Source: Rothia sp. (in: high G+C Gram-positive bacteria)
Lineage (GTDB): Bacteria > Actinomycetota > Actinomycetes > Actinomycetales > Micrococcaceae
Length of the DNA stretch: 64,000 bases
Direction of reading: 5' to 3'
Assembly (NCBI GenBank): GCA_030529845.1
Contig: JAUMWB010000005.1
Coordinates: 1-64,000 of the forward strand
The notes under the pieces were generated by a model. The model was not told where the DNA came from. It made no database searches and saw only the letters and a list, made by a program, of their open reading frames with translations. Below, in pieces: positions 1 to 8,789 of the stretch (positions within the stretch are counted from its first letter, which is position 1; every line of letters starts with the position of its first letter). The translations under genes were made by a program, and so were the position numbers.

Positions 1-285
1 GTCGCTTGGCGGGTTTCCCCTGTGCCGTGGCGACTCGTAATACTCTACGCAGGTTTTTCAGACCGCGCAACCCGAAAGAGACACTTTTGGGGCATTTCCA
101 TCCCAGGAGCCACCACCAAAAACAGTAAATCACCTAGTCAAAACCATAATTGACAGAGAAAAAGATTTTTTAAAGTTTTTCTGAAGATCTACACAAGGCT
201 TGATTTTAGGGATTTTGTGTGAGCCAGACCCTTATTCTGACTCACATAAGTTTCTTATATTTGTGCGGGGAGGGGGGCGGCAGAC
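1..285. other. Intergenic, no gene seen
   Basis: No convincing reading frame is present. A short inverted repeat at 218-246 (arms TGTGAGCCAGA and TCTGACTCACA, 7-base loop) is followed by a T-rich stretch. It could be the terminator of a plus-strand gene lying left of the window. Otherwise the DNA is AT-rich and featureless to my eye. Confidence 0.4.
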
Positions 286-290
286 TCACA

Positions 291-376
291 GCGAAGCTGC
301 TGGCTCGGATGAAGTGAGCGGGTACGTAGCACGCAAGAGCGAACGGAATCCGCCGCAAGGCGGGGCGTGAATCGCT
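291..376 (-). repeat. Dispersed repeat, copy A
   Basis: Read on the minus strand, this ~86 bp segment matches 52468-52553 on the plus strand with about 13 mismatches by eye (roughly 85% identity). The most conserved core is CTCTTGCGTGCTACG, and the end is CCGAGCCAGCAGCTTCGC. Both copies are intergenic, and both are covered by a spurious open frame. The family is unknown to me. The DNA to about 500 continues GC-rich with many GCGAG units and no gene. Confidence 0.75.
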
Positions 377-518
377 AGTGATGAGCACCGAGATTCCGAG
401 CGCGCGAGGAAAATAAATCTCGGCGCGAATCTGGCGAGCATGCGAGCCAGCCAGCGAACCAGGCGAGAGGGTCGGCAGCGAGAGTGAGCCTGCCGCACCC
501 TAAAGACTAGATAAACAA

Positions 519-552
519 GAAGTGCTCCCCCGCTATCGCGGGAGAGCACTTC
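519..552 (-). terminator. Terminator of rlmB operon
   Basis: Hairpin with arms GAAGTGCTC and GAGCACTTC plus an inner CCGC/GCGG stem, lying 15 bases beyond the rlmB stop. On the minus strand it is followed by TTGTTTAT, a moderate U-rich tail. Confidence 0.75.
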
Positions 553-567
553 GTTCTTATAAGAAGC

Positions 568-1548
568 TTAGGCAGCTCGGCGGCGGGATACCTCGTAGAG
601 GGAGATTCCTACTGCCATGGAGGCGTTGAGGGATTCCATAGCTGAGCTAATGGGAATCGAAACGATTTGGTCGCAGTTCTCGGTGACCAGTCGTGAGAGC
701 CCCTTACCTTCTGAGCCAACAACAATCATGAGCGGTTCAGAGGCTAGTTCAAGGTTGGGCAGGTCTATGTCGCCGCCGCCGTCCAGACCGACAACGAAGA
801 TACCGGCGTCCTTAGCCTGCTGGATCACGCGGGTCAGGTTAGTGGCCTTAGCTACGGGGATGCGGGCAGCAGCACCGGATGAGGTCTTCCAGGCTGAAGC
901 AGTCATAGCTGCCGAGCGGCGCTCGGGAATGATAACGCCGTTACCCGAGAAGGCTGAGACGGAGCGGATGATAGCGCCCAGGTTGCGGGGATCGGTGATG
1001 CCGTCCAGGGCAACGAAGAGGGGCGGGGTGCTCATCTGCTTGTCGTACCAGCGGTCCATGGTGTCGAGCACCAGGTTGCCGGCGTCCGGGTACTTGTAGG
1101 GCGGAATCTGCAGAGCAACACCCTGGTGGACGGCGTGGTCGGTGAGACGGTCCAGCTCGTTACGGCCAATTTCAAGCATGGGCAGGCCCTGCTTATTGGC
1201 TTCGGTCATGATGTCGCGGACGCGGTCGTCAACCTCGATGCGGGACATGACGAAGAGGGTCTTGGCAGGAATCTCGGTCTGCAGTGCCTCAAGTACGGAG
1301 TTACGACCGGTAACCAGCTCATCAGAGGCACGCTTGCCGCCCAGGCGGGGCTGACGGGACCGCAGGGTGTTCGTTGCCTTGCGGTTTTCGGCGGCCTTCT
1401 TCATCTTGTAGGCCTTGTGGTAGACGCGGTCTTCGGCCTTAGGGGTGTTGCCGCGGCCTTCGAGGGCCTTACGGCCGTGGCCACCGGTGCCCTTGGTGGG
1501 GCCCTTCTTTTTGTTGGTTGCGCCGGGGCGTGAGCCTGCCTTCGCCAT
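568..1548 (-). CDS. rlmB: 23S rRNA (guanosine-2'-O)-methyltransferase RlmB
   Basis: SpoU/TrmH-family methyltransferase of the RlmB type, which 2'-O-methylates a guanosine in 23S rRNA (G2251 in E. coli) using SAM. Residues 1-72 are a lysine- and glycine-rich extension typical of actinobacterial members. The substrate-binding domain runs about 75-150 and the knotted SPOUT domain 172-322. Family motifs are visible: NLGAIIRS (189-196), GSEGKGL (278-284) and SLNAS (306-310). It is the last gene of the carD-ispD-ispF-hydrolase-cysS-rlmB series, 97 bases after cysS, and is followed by a hairpin terminator. The length of 326 is normal given the extension. Confidence 0.95.
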   Translation of the reverse strand: MAKAGSRPGATNKKKGPTKGTGGHGRKALEGRGNTPKAEDRVYHKAYKMKKAAENRKATNTLRSRQPRLGGKRASDELVTGRNSVLEALQTEIPAKTLFVMSRIEVDDRVRDIMTEANKQGLPMLEIGRNELDRLTDHAVHQGVALQIPPYKYPDAGNLVLDTMDRWYDKQMSTPPLFVALDGITDPRNLGAIIRSVSAFSGNGVIIPERRSAAMTASAWKTSSGAAARIPVAKATNLTRVIQQAKDAGIFVVGLDGGGDIDLPNLELASEPLMIVVGSEGKGLSRLVTENCDQIVSIPISSAMESLNASMAVGISLYEVSRRRAA

Positions 1549-1645
1549 AAATCTCGTCCTTTGATAGATGTCTATGAATTGTTTTCTAGCTTACCGACCC
1601 CTTGCGCCCTATGGGGCGAGAGATGGAGCACGGTAGCGCAGTGAG

Positions 1646-3070
1646 TTAGAGGGACCAGGTGGAGCCGGATGCGCCGTCCTTGACGGTGATACCGGCAGCA
1701 GCCAGGGCGTCACGGATTTGGTCGGCGCGGGCCCAGTCTTTAGCCTCGCGGGCTTCGGCACGCTGGGTGAGCATGGTCTGAATCAGAGAGTCGAGCGCTG
1801 CGTGTTCGCCGGGTTCGTTGGCAGCAGCCCCTGCCTGGCTGAAGGACATGAGCTCAACCAGCCCCAGCACCTTGGCCATAGCGTAGACCTGCTCGGCGGC
1901 GTCCTGGGCGGATTCACCGGCAGCCAGGGCTGCGTTACCGGCGCGGACGCCCGCGTGCAGGGCAGCCAGGGCCTTGGGGATGTTGAGGTCATCGTCCATG
2001 GCCTCGGCAAAGGCCTCGGGTACCGCAGCATCTTCGCGATGGTAGTCGCGGGTTGCGGCCAAGAAGGCTTCAACGCGTTCAACGGCTACACGAGCCTCTT
2101 CGAGGGAGGTGGGGTGGTAGTCGAGGACGGAGCGGTAGTGGGCCTGGCCCAGGTAGTAGCGCACAACCAGGGGGCGGGCAGCTTCGAGCATCTGGGCGGG
2201 GGTGATGATGTTGCCAATGGACTTGGACATCTTCTCGCCCTCGTAGTTGACCAGGCCGTTGTGCATCCAGAAGTTGGCAAACCCGTAGCCGGCTGCCTGG
2301 GACTGGGCCATCTCGTTTTCGTGGTGGGGGAAGCGCAGGTCGAGGCCGCCGCCGTGAATATCAAAAGTCTCGCCCAGGTACTTGCCGGCCATGGCGGAGC
2401 ATTCCAGGTGCCAGCCGGGGCGTCCCTTACCCCAGGGGGAATCCCAGGAGGCGGTGACGGGCTCGCCCTCCTTGTAAGCCTTCCACAGGGCAAAGTCGCG
2501 GGGGTCGCGCTTGCCGCGGGGGTCGGCATCCGGGGCGTCCTGCATATCGTCAATCTTCTGGCGGGTCAGGGCACCATAGTTTTCCCAGGAGCGCACATCG
2601 AAGTAGACGTCGCCGCAGCCGTCGGTCGCCGGGTAGGCATGGCCACGGTCAATGAGACGCTGAATGAGGGCAAACATCTCGGGGATATGCCCGGTAGCGC
2701 GCGGCTCGTAGGTGGGGGGTGCGATGTTGAGGGAGGCGTAGGCCTGGCCAAAGACCCGCTCGAAGCGGTAGGCCAAGGCCCACCACTCTTCAGCCGGGTG
2801 TTCGCCGGCGTAGCCGGGCTCAAAAGAGGCAGCCGAGTTCACCAGAATCTTGTCGTCGATATCGGTGACGTTACGAACCGTGGTGACCTTGTAACCGCGG
2901 TAGGTCAGCCAGCGGGAGAGCTGGTCAAAGACCAGGCCCGAACGCACGTGCCCAATGTGCGGGGCACCCTGAACGGTGGCACCGCAGTAGTAGATGCGGG
3001 CCTCGCCGGGGTGAACCGGGGTGAAATCACGGACGCTTGCTGTTGCTGAATCATAAAAACGTAGAGTCAC
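1646..3070 (-). CDS. cysS: Cysteinyl-tRNA synthetase
   Basis: Class I aminoacyl-tRNA synthetase charging tRNA-Cys in the cytoplasm. The HIGH motif is at residues 38-41 within [10 protein letters not shown], and the KMSKS loop appears intact as EKMSKSIGN near residue 280. The zinc site region includes YYCGATVQG near the N terminus and WHLECSAM further on. The C-terminal anticodon-binding part is present, so this is full-length CysS (474 aa), not the shorter paralogue MshC of mycothiol synthesis. Start is GTG, two bases after the upstream hydrolase stop, implying co-transcription. Confidence 0.96.
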   Translation of the reverse strand: MTLRFYDSATASVRDFTPVHPGEARIYYCGATVQGAPHIGHVRSGLVFDQLSRWLTYRGYKVTTVRNVTDIDDKILVNSAASFEPGYAGEHPAEEWWALAYRFERVFGQAYASLNIAPPTYEPRATGHIPEMFALIQRLIDRGHAYPATDGCGDVYFDVRSWENYGALTRQKIDDMQDAPDADPRGKRDPRDFALWKAYKEGEPVTASWDSPWGKGRPGWHLECSAMAGKYLGETFDIHGGGLDLRFPHHENEMAQSQAAGYGFANFWMHNGLVNYEGEKMSKSIGNIITPAQMLEAARPLVVRYYLGQAHYRSVLDYHPTSLEEARVAVERVEAFLAATRDYHREDAAVPEAFAEAMDDDLNIPKALAALHAGVRAGNAALAAGESAQDAAEQVYAMAKVLGLVELMSFSQAGAAANEPGEHAALDSLIQTMLTQRAEAREAKDWARADQIRDALAAAGITVKDGASGSTWSL

Positions 3071-3072
3071 GC

Positions 3073-3963
3073 CTAACAGTTTACCGTGCGCTGTAGAACC
3101 GGTGCGAGGACGCTTGCCGCATGGTTAATCAGCAGGGAAAAATGTCCATCACTCGGCAACTCGTGAATCTGAGCCCCCAGGCGGAGCCCTAAGTTGCGAG
3201 CGCGGGCGGGTTTGATGGCCAAATCTCGCCCGGCTACCCAGAGATGAACCGGGGCTTTAACGGTGGACTCTGCGAACCCCCAGTCGTCCTGAATTGCGTA
3301 CTCATCTTGCACCCCGCCTTTGATGGAGAACTGCAGGGCGTAATCGTGGGAGACCGCCATGCGGTAGGCAGCGGTGTGCCCTTGTACGTCTCGACCCAGG
3401 GCTGAAGCTAGGGTCGAGGCCGACGCCAGCGGGCGACTGACGGCGCGGGCGGTCAGGTCGATCAGGGTTTTGGGGAACCAGGAGAGGGTCAGGTGCGACA
3501 TGTGGACGCGCAGCGGAGTGAGGTTAAGGCCCAGCCGGCTTTCCCAGAGGGGGTGGTGGGTGAAGGGGGCCAGTAAGATGAGCTGGTCTATCTTCTCGGG
3601 GTGCAGGGCAGCTAGGCTCATAGCGTGGGGCCCGCCGCCGGAAAAGCCCATCACGCTGAAACAGTCAAGCTCTAGATGGTCGATGATGGCTGCGACGTCC
3701 CGCTCTGCCCAGGTGCCCACCAGCCTGTGGGGCACGGCATCCGATGCTCCCAGCCCCGGGCGATCCGGGGCGATAAGGCGGATACCCAGCTCTCTGGCCG
3801 CCTCATCGAGGAAGAGGGCCTCATAGCCGGTACCGGGAGTGCCATGGCAGTAGATGACGGTAGCTGTGGGTGCTTCTGTCTGCCCAAATTCGTGCCAGGC
3901 GATGACGCGTCCCCCGTCCTGGCTCAGCAGGTGAGGGTGGGGTTCGAGGGGGTCGGCGTTCAC
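3073..3963 (-). CDS. Alpha/beta hydrolase
   Basis: Alpha/beta-hydrolase fold protein of unknown substrate. The nucleophile elbow is GFSGGGP with the catalytic serine, the oxyanion region is YCHGTPGTG, and the C-terminal histidine lies in SDGHFSLL. An acidic partner is probably in the VAGRDLAI segment. The frame stays open back to a TTG at 4065 that overlaps the ispF stop. I prefer GTG at 3963, which has AAAGAAG five bases upstream and leaves a 296-residue protein without the poorly ordered leader. The gene sits inside the isp-cysS operon. Esterase, lipase or haloalkane-like activity cannot be told apart by eye. Confidence 0.85.
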   Translation of the reverse strand: MNADPLEPHPHLLSQDGGRVIAWHEFGQTEAPTATVIYCHGTPGTGYEALFLDEAARELGIRLIAPDRPGLGASDAVPHRLVGTWAERDVAAIIDHLELDCFSVMGFSGGGPHAMSLAALHPEKIDQLILLAPFTHHPLWESRLGLNLTPLRVHMSHLTLSWFPKTLIDLTARAVSRPLASASTLASALGRDVQGHTAAYRMAVSHDYALQFSIKGGVQDEYAIQDDWGFAESTVKAPVHLWVAGRDLAIKPARARNLGLRLGAQIHELPSDGHFSLLINHAASVLAPVLQRTVNC

Positions 3964-4061
3964 AGGTACTTCTTTACAGCTTGGGGTGGTGTTAACAGGG
4001 ACAGGCTTATTGTAGCGCTGACTGCCCACGCCTCTGAGCGCACCCGACGCTGGACCTTGGC

Positions 4062-4541
4062 TCAAGCGTCCTTACGGTATACCAGGGCAACAGCGCTAGC
4101 TGCCACGCCCTCTCCGCGGCCGGTCAGCCCCAGCCCGTCAGTGGTGGTGGCGGTAACGGTCACCGGGGCACCGGCGGCCTCGGATAGGACGCGGTTGGCC
4201 TCGTCCCGGCGCGGGGAGAACTTGGGTTTGTTGCCGATCAGCTGCACCGCAATGTTGCCAATCTCAAACCCGGCGGCCCGCACAATGGCAGCAGCTTCAG
4301 AGAGGATCCGCACACCGGAAGCACCTGCCATATCGGGCCGATCCACCCCGAAATTGGAGCCTAGATCGCCGGTGCCGCTGGCCGAGAAGAGGGCATCGGC
4401 AGCAGCGTGGGCGACCACGTCGCCGTCCGAATGGCCCGATAGGCCACGCTGGCCCGGCCAGTGCAGACCGGCCACCCACAGCTCGGTGCCTTCCTCACCA
4501 AAAGCGTGAACATCAGTACCGGTACCGATACGGGGAATCAT
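4062..4541 (-). CDS. ispF: 2-C-methyl-D-erythritol 2,4-cyclodiphosphate synthase
   Basis: Converts CDP-methylerythritol 2-phosphate to the cyclic diphosphate in the MEP isoprenoid pathway. The metal-binding DVHAF near the N terminus and the [10 protein letters not shown] segment carry the expected Asp/His ligands. The length of 159 residues is standard. The start ATG overlaps the ispD stop by four bases, which indicates translational coupling with the previous pathway enzyme. Confidence 0.96.
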   Translation of the reverse strand: MIPRIGTGTDVHAFGEEGTELWVAGLHWPGQRGLSGHSDGDVVAHAAADALFSASGTGDLGSNFGVDRPDMAGASGVRILSEAAAIVRAAGFEIGNIAVQLIGNKPKFSPRRDEANRVLSEAAGAPVTVTATTTDGLGLTGRGEGVAASAVALVYRKDA

Positions 4542-5314
4542 GATTCTCTCTTTTCGTCGTAGAGGGCTCTGGCTAGGGTCAGGTCAAGGGGGGTTGTAAT
4601 CTTGAAGGCCTCGGCGGCTCCCTCGACCGTTGCCACCGGCAGACCCAGGGTCTCAGCCAGCATGGCATCATCGGTGATACTTTCGGCGACCTCGGGGGCT
4701 AGGGAGGCAACATCCCGGTGAGCCTGGAGCAGGGTGGCCAGGTCAAAGCCCTGGGGAGTCTGCACAGCCCGCAGCTGCGCGCGAGCCGGAGTGCCGTTCA
4801 CATACCCCCGAGCATCTACAGTTTTGATGGTATCAACCACCGGCAACACGGGGATGACGGCCCTCTCCCCCGCTGCTAGAGCCGCAGCTACCCGGTGGTA
4901 AACCCCGGCAGGGGTGAAGCAGCGGGCGGCATCGTGCACCAGGACGCCGGTGGGCAGCTGCCCGGGGGCACCGGGCAGGGGGGCGGCGTCCGCAATCGCA
5001 GTCAGGGCAGCCGTCACCGATTCGGCGCGTGTTGCGCCGCCGGGCACCGCCAGGGCACCGCACCGGGCGCAGACCTGTCGTAGCTCAACATCCTGCGGGG
5101 GCACCGTCACCACCAGCCGAGCCGCCACGCCCGACGCTAGGGCACCGGTCAGCGCCCATTCCAATAGCGTGCGGTCGGCCACCTCTACCGCAGCTTTGGG
5201 CACACCTGCGCCCAGGCGCGACCCGGAACCGGCGGCCACAATAACGACAGCGAGCACCGAACCACCAGATGTGGTTGCGGTGCCCGCTGTATCAGAAAAA
5301 TCTAGAGTGCTCAC
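4538..5314 (-). CDS. ispD: 2-C-methyl-D-erythritol 4-phosphate cytidylyltransferase
   Basis: Transfers CMP to MEP in the non-mevalonate pathway. The nucleotide-binding motif [12 protein letters not shown] lies near residue 25 with PKA just after it. [10 protein letters not shown] and the C-terminal ITDDAMLAE and FKITTPLDL segments are typical of the family. A leader of about 20 residues precedes the usual start of the fold. The GTG start at 5314 follows carD by 23 bases, and the gene overlaps ispF by four. Confidence 0.95.
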   Translation of the reverse strand: MSTLDFSDTAGTATTSGGSVLAVVIVAAGSGSRLGAGVPKAAVEVADRTLLEWALTGALASGVAARLVVTVPPQDVELRQVCARCGALAVPGGATRAESVTAALTAIADAAPLPGAPGQLPTGVLVHDAARCFTPAGVYHRVAAALAAGERAVIPVLPVVDTIKTVDARGYVNGTPARAQLRAVQTPQGFDLATLLQAHRDVASLAPEVAESITDDAMLAETLGLPVATVEGAAEAFKITTPLDLTLARALYDEKRES

Positions 5315-5337
5315 AGCTAGTGAGCATACCCGAAAGT

Positions 5338-5823
5338 TTAGACGCCCTCGAGAATCTTATCGAGTTCAACCTCGGCAGCTTCTTCGTCGATGTCCTTAGC
5401 CAGGGCAACCTCAGATGACAGAATCTGACGGGCCTTAGCCAGCATGCGCTTCTCACCTGCCGACAAGCCGCGGTCGTTCTCACGGCGCCACAGGTCACGC
5501 ACGACCTCGGCAACCTTCAGCACATCGCCAGATGCCAGCTTCTCAACGTTAGCCTTGTAGCGGCGGGACCAGTTTGCTGCTTCTTCGGTATCGGTAGCCT
5601 GAAGCACGTCGATGACTTCCTGCAGACCGCGCTCGTCAACGACGTCGCGCACGCCCACCATATCGACGTTCTCAGCGGGCACCTCAATGACCAGGTCACC
5701 GTTAGCGACCTTGAGTTTCAGGTACATCTTCTCTTCGCCACGGATCTTACGCATCTTGATTTCTTCAATCGTTGCGGCACCGTGGTGAGGGTAAACGACT
5801 GTTTCGCCAACCTCAAAAACCAT
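5338..5823 (-). CDS. carD: CarD family transcriptional regulator
   Basis: RNA polymerase-binding global regulator that stabilises open complexes at rRNA and other promoters in actinobacteria. The N-terminal RID/Tudor-like domain begins [14 protein letters not shown]. The C-terminal helical DNA-binding part contains the conserved NWSRRYKAN and LVRDLW-like ([10 protein letters not shown]) helices. The length of 161 matches mycobacterial CarD. It heads the ispDF operon, as in other actinobacteria, and is divergent from the lipoprotein gene at 6082. Confidence 0.95.
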   Translation of the reverse strand: MVFEVGETVVYPHHGAATIEEIKMRKIRGEEKMYLKLKVANGDLVIEVPAENVDMVGVRDVVDERGLQEVIDVLQATDTEEAANWSRRYKANVEKLASGDVLKVAEVVRDLWRRENDRGLSAGEKRMLAKARQILSSEVALAKDIDEEAAEVELDKILEGV

Positions 5824-6081
5824 ATGGATAAACCCCTTTCAGCCTACCTATTCTACCATGCAACGAAAGACAGCACCCTTAAAATCTCAAAATAGGCCCG
5901 GTGCTCTCAGCGAACCTGTGCGCTTCATTTACACCCTTTTGCCCCGTTGATACAGACGTATTGTCGTTAAACCAGATAGAATGTGACCTGAACAGACCAA
6001 AAATTCCGTACCTCGGCGCGGAGCACACACACTTTCTCTGCCCCACTGGCAGACTACGACCCTACACAAGGAGCTAGAGCT

Positions 6082-6627
6082 GTGAAGAACACCGCTTCTT
6101 TGACCGTCAAGCGCGCCAGCGCCCTCGTTGCCATCGCTGGTGCCCTGCTGGCCACCACCGGTTGCACCTACACCAACCAGCCCGCTACCACCATCGTCTA
6201 CTCCGCCTCTGACGGCCAGATGGCTAACCTGCTAGGCGAGAACAACCAGCAGGACATCCAGCTCCGCAACATCATGGTCATCGCAGCCGATGAGGCCTCA
6301 CAGGGCCGCGTGCTGGGCACCATTCTGAACCAGACCGAGGAAAACGCCACCGTTACCCTGGCCTTCCCCACCGAAACTCTCACCGTTGAGGTTCCCGCTG
6401 GCAAGGAAGTCCGCCTGGAAAACGACGAGAACGAACTTCTCCTAGCTGAAGCCGGCGCTAACCCCGGTCTGCTGTTGAAGGATGTTGAGGTCTCCTCCAA
6501 CGTCACCTCCAGCACCGCCACCTTCAACGTTCCGGTTCTTGACGGAGCCCTGGATGAGTACGCCCCCTACCTGCCCACCGCAGCAGCTACTCCCAGCGCT
6601 AGCGAAACCACAAGCAGCAACGGCTAG
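6082..6627 (+). CDS. Putative lipoprotein
   Basis: The N terminus has a basic start, a hydrophobic stretch and a lipobox-like ATTGC with Cys at residue 28, so export and lipidation are likely. The remainder (about 150 residues) is acidic and looks like a beta-sandwich with an alternating hydrophobic pattern. The C-terminal 20 residues are a Ser/Thr/Ala tail. Similar lipoproteins stand beside carD in other actinobacteria, but I know of no established function. Start is GTG with AAGGAG about eight bases upstream. A strong hairpin terminator follows. Confidence 0.8.
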   Translation: MKNTASLTVKRASALVAIAGALLATTGCTYTNQPATTIVYSASDGQMANLLGENNQQDIQLRNIMVIAADEASQGRVLGTILNQTEENATVTLAFPTETLTVEVPAGKEVRLENDENELLLAEAGANPGLLLKDVEVSSNVTSSTATFNVPVLDGALDEYAPYLPTAAATPSASETTSSNG

Positions 6628-6645
6628 GACCTTTCGCTTTAAAGA

Positions 6646-6685
6646 GTGGGGCGGGCCCTTCAGGTAACTGAAGGGCCCGCCCCAC
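6646..6685. terminator. Bidirectional terminator
   Basis: Perfect 18-bp stem (GTGGGGCGGGCCCTTCAG and its complement) with a GTAA loop, between the convergent lipoprotein gene and regX3. It probably serves both. Confidence 0.85.
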
Positions 6686-6711
6686 TGCTTTGCCCGGCTT
6701 AGGGAGCCGGT

Positions 6712-7392
6712 TTAGGGTTCAAACTTGTAGCCCAGACCGCGCACGGTTACCACATAGCGCGGGGAGGAAGGGTCAGGCTCAACCTTGGAGCGCAGGCGCT
6801 TAATGTGCACATCCAGGGTCTTGGTATCGCCCACATAGTCAGCACCCCAGACCCGATCAATCAGCTGGGAGCGCGTCATCACGCGTCCGGCGTTGCGCAG
6901 AAGCATCTCAAGCAGCTCAAACTCCTTGAGGGGCATAGCTACGGTTTCACCGGAGACAGTTACCACGTGGCGCTCAACGTCCATGCGCACCGGGCCGCCC
7001 TCAATCGCCCCGGCGTCGTGTTCCTCGGGCTCGCCCTGGCGGCGCAGGACGGCGCGGATGCGGGCAATCAGCTCGCGGGAAGAATAGGGCTTGGTGACAT
7101 AGTCGTCCGCCCCTAGCTCTAGACCCAGAACCTTGTCTATCTCTGAGTCTTTGGCGGTCAGCATGATGATGGGGACCGCGCTGGTGGCGCGAATCTGCTT
7201 ACAGACCTCGGTGCCGGACTGGCCGGGGAGCATGATATCGAGGAGCACCAGGTCTGCGCCGTTTCGCTCAAACTCGACAACGGCGTCCAGACCGTTATCG
7301 ACCACCTGCACCTCAAAGCCCTCACGACCCAGCAAAAAGGCCAGGGGCTCGCTCAGCGCCTCTTCGTCCTCAACCACTAAAATACGGGTCAC
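6712..7392 (-). CDS. regX3: Response regulator RegX3 (PhoB-like)
   Basis: OmpR/PhoB-class response regulator for phosphate limitation. The receiver domain (1-115) has the acidic pocket VEDE, the phosphoacceptor Asp52 in LLDIMLPG, and the conserved LTAKDS lysine. A winged-helix DNA-binding domain (125-226) ends in the usual TVRGLGYKF strand. The GTG start directly follows the TAA of senX3 with no gap, so the pair is translationally coupled. Placement beside senX3 and near phoU supports the phosphate assignment over other OmpR members. Confidence 0.93.
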   Translation of the reverse strand: MTRILVVEDEEALSEPLAFLLGREGFEVQVVDNGLDAVVEFERNGADLVLLDIMLPGQSGTEVCKQIRATSAVPIIMLTAKDSEIDKVLGLELGADDYVTKPYSSRELIARIRAVLRRQGEPEEHDAGAIEGGPVRMDVERHVVTVSGETVAMPLKEFELLEMLLRNAGRVMTRSQLIDRVWGADYVGDTKTLDVHIKRLRSKVEPDPSSPRYVVTVRGLGYKFEP

Positions 7393-8640
7393 TTACTTTG
7401 TTTCCTTCGCGGTCTGTGCCGACCCCGCAGAGCGCGGCACTGTGTGGATGTTGGGGTCTGCTACGTGGGTAAGCGAGCCCGTCGGCGGGTGCTCCCCCAG
7501 CAGGTCTTGTTCGGTTTCTTCATCGATTATGGGCAGGGCAATGGTGAAAGTTGAGCCGGAACCGGGTTGGGACCAGAGGGTCACCTCGCCACCGTGCTGA
7601 CCCACTATATGCTTCACAATGCTCAAGCCTAGGCCCGTGCCCCCGGTCTGACGCGAACGCGCCGGGTCAACCCGGTAGAAGCGCTCAAAAATGCGGTCCT
7701 GTTCGTCCTCGGGAATGCCCGGGCCCTGGTCTTTCACAGAAATTCTAACAGTGTCGCCCTTCACTGCCATCCCGATGCCCACCTTGGTGTTCTCGGGCGA
7801 GTAACGGATAGCGTTCTCGATGAGGTTGCGCAGGGCGGTGCCTAGCAGCTCGGGATCCCCGTGAACCGGGCGGGGGGCCTTTCCGCCCACCAGCAGCTCG
7901 ATGTTTTTGCCCTCGGCTGTCAGTCGGTTTCGGTCAACCGACTCAGCTACCACCTGCTCAATATCAACCAGGGTAGAATTGAGCACCATATCGGTTGATT
8001 GCAGGCGGGAGAGCTCAATGACGTCCTGCACCAGTGCCGCTAACCGCCGGGACTCTTTCTTGAGCTTGCCCGAGAAATAGAGTACCGACTCGGGGTCGTC
8101 AGCCGATGACTCGATGGCCTCAGCCATAAGTCCAACCGCCCCCACCGGCGTCTTGAGCTCGTGCGATACATTGGCTACGAAGTCGGTGCGAACGGTCTGG
8201 GCGCGGGTAATTTCGGTGCGGTCATCGGCCAGCACCAAGATGTACTCATCGCCCACCGGGGCCACGCGCAGGTCAATGACCAGGCGGCTCTGGTCGTAAA
8301 AGCCTCGGGTCAGGATAATTTCTTTCTCGGCGATGATGCCCTTAGAACGCACCGCATCAATCATCTCTAGTAGCTCATCGGAGACTACCGTGTGCCCACG
8401 TACCAGCCCCAGGGCGTAAGCGCCTGGGGAAGCCTGAACCACGCCGTCCACAGCGTCCACCACCAGGTAAGCGCGGCCAATAACCGCCAGCACCTCGGCA
8501 GCACCATCGCTAATGGTGGGCTCTTCGACATCGGCCCAGCGAGCGCGCTGGCGCTCGCTCCGCTGCACGGCGAGCATGCTCACCACGCCGATGAGGAGCC
8601 CCAGCACAGCGGCAAACAAAGCAATCACAGTAGGGTTCAC
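7393..8640 (-). CDS. senX3: Sensor histidine kinase SenX3
   Basis: Membrane histidine kinase partnered with RegX3. One clear transmembrane segment lies at residues 5-25 (IALFAAVLGLLIGVVSML), with no sizeable external domain. A PAS-like region follows to about 150. The phosphoacceptor H-box is VSHELKTP. The ATPase domain has the N-box NLIENAIRY and glycine boxes DQGPGIP and GTGLGLSIV. The C-terminal 50 residues are a non-conserved tail. A PHO-box-like array lies 62 bases upstream, consistent with autoregulation. Confidence 0.93.
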   Translation of the reverse strand: MNPTVIALFAAVLGLLIGVVSMLAVQRSERQRARWADVEEPTISDGAAEVLAVIGRAYLVVDAVDGVVQASPGAYALGLVRGHTVVSDELLEMIDAVRSKGIIAEKEIILTRGFYDQSRLVIDLRVAPVGDEYILVLADDRTEITRAQTVRTDFVANVSHELKTPVGAVGLMAEAIESSADDPESVLYFSGKLKKESRRLAALVQDVIELSRLQSTDMVLNSTLVDIEQVVAESVDRNRLTAEGKNIELLVGGKAPRPVHGDPELLGTALRNLIENAIRYSPENTKVGIGMAVKGDTVRISVKDQGPGIPEDEQDRIFERFYRVDPARSRQTGGTGLGLSIVKHIVGQHGGEVTLWSQPGSGSTFTIALPIIDEETEQDLLGEHPPTGSLTHVADPNIHTVPRSAGSAQTAKETK

Positions 8641-8702
8641 ATCTACCAGCTTAGAGCCAACAGCCCCCGCGATGTGCCCAGGAGTACCCCAAATATCCCG
8701 GG

Positions 8703-8746
8703 GTTCAACTAACGTTTACCCAACCATGTGCTTGTGTTCATGTGGC
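8703..8746 (+). promoter_or_regulatory. PHO-box-like array, senX3 side
   Basis: Four consecutive 11-base units: GTTCAACTAAC, GTTTACCCAAC, CATGTGCTTGT, GTTCATGTGGC. Three of them start GTTCA or GTTTA. The 11-base periodicity of GTTCA-type units is the hallmark of actinobacterial Pho-regulator sites known from Streptomyces PhoP. It lies 62 bases upstream of senX3, so RegX3 is the obvious ligand, by inference. Confidence 0.6.
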
Positions 8747-8752
8747 CCTGGC
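8704..8752 (+). repeat. 49-bp direct repeat, left copy
   Basis: Matches 11173-11221 in the same orientation with three mismatches. The two copies bracket the AT-rich island holding the ABC exporter pseudogene. The repeat contains the PHO-box-like array, so it is regulatory DNA of the ancestral senX3/phoU intergenic region that is now duplicated. Confidence 0.85.
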
Positions 8753-8789
8753 TTCTGTTGTTAAGAGCCGAATTTTGAGTGACAGGACA

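Noticed and set aside
286-549. 87-codon minus-strand frame
   Set aside because: It overlaps the dispersed repeat and the rlmB terminator; its peptide similarity to the 52352 frame reflects repeated DNA, not a gene.
1718-3049. 443-codon open frame antisense to cysS
   Set aside because: The minus-strand frame has clear HIGH and KMSKS motifs; the opposite frame is a shadow of GC-rich codon usage.
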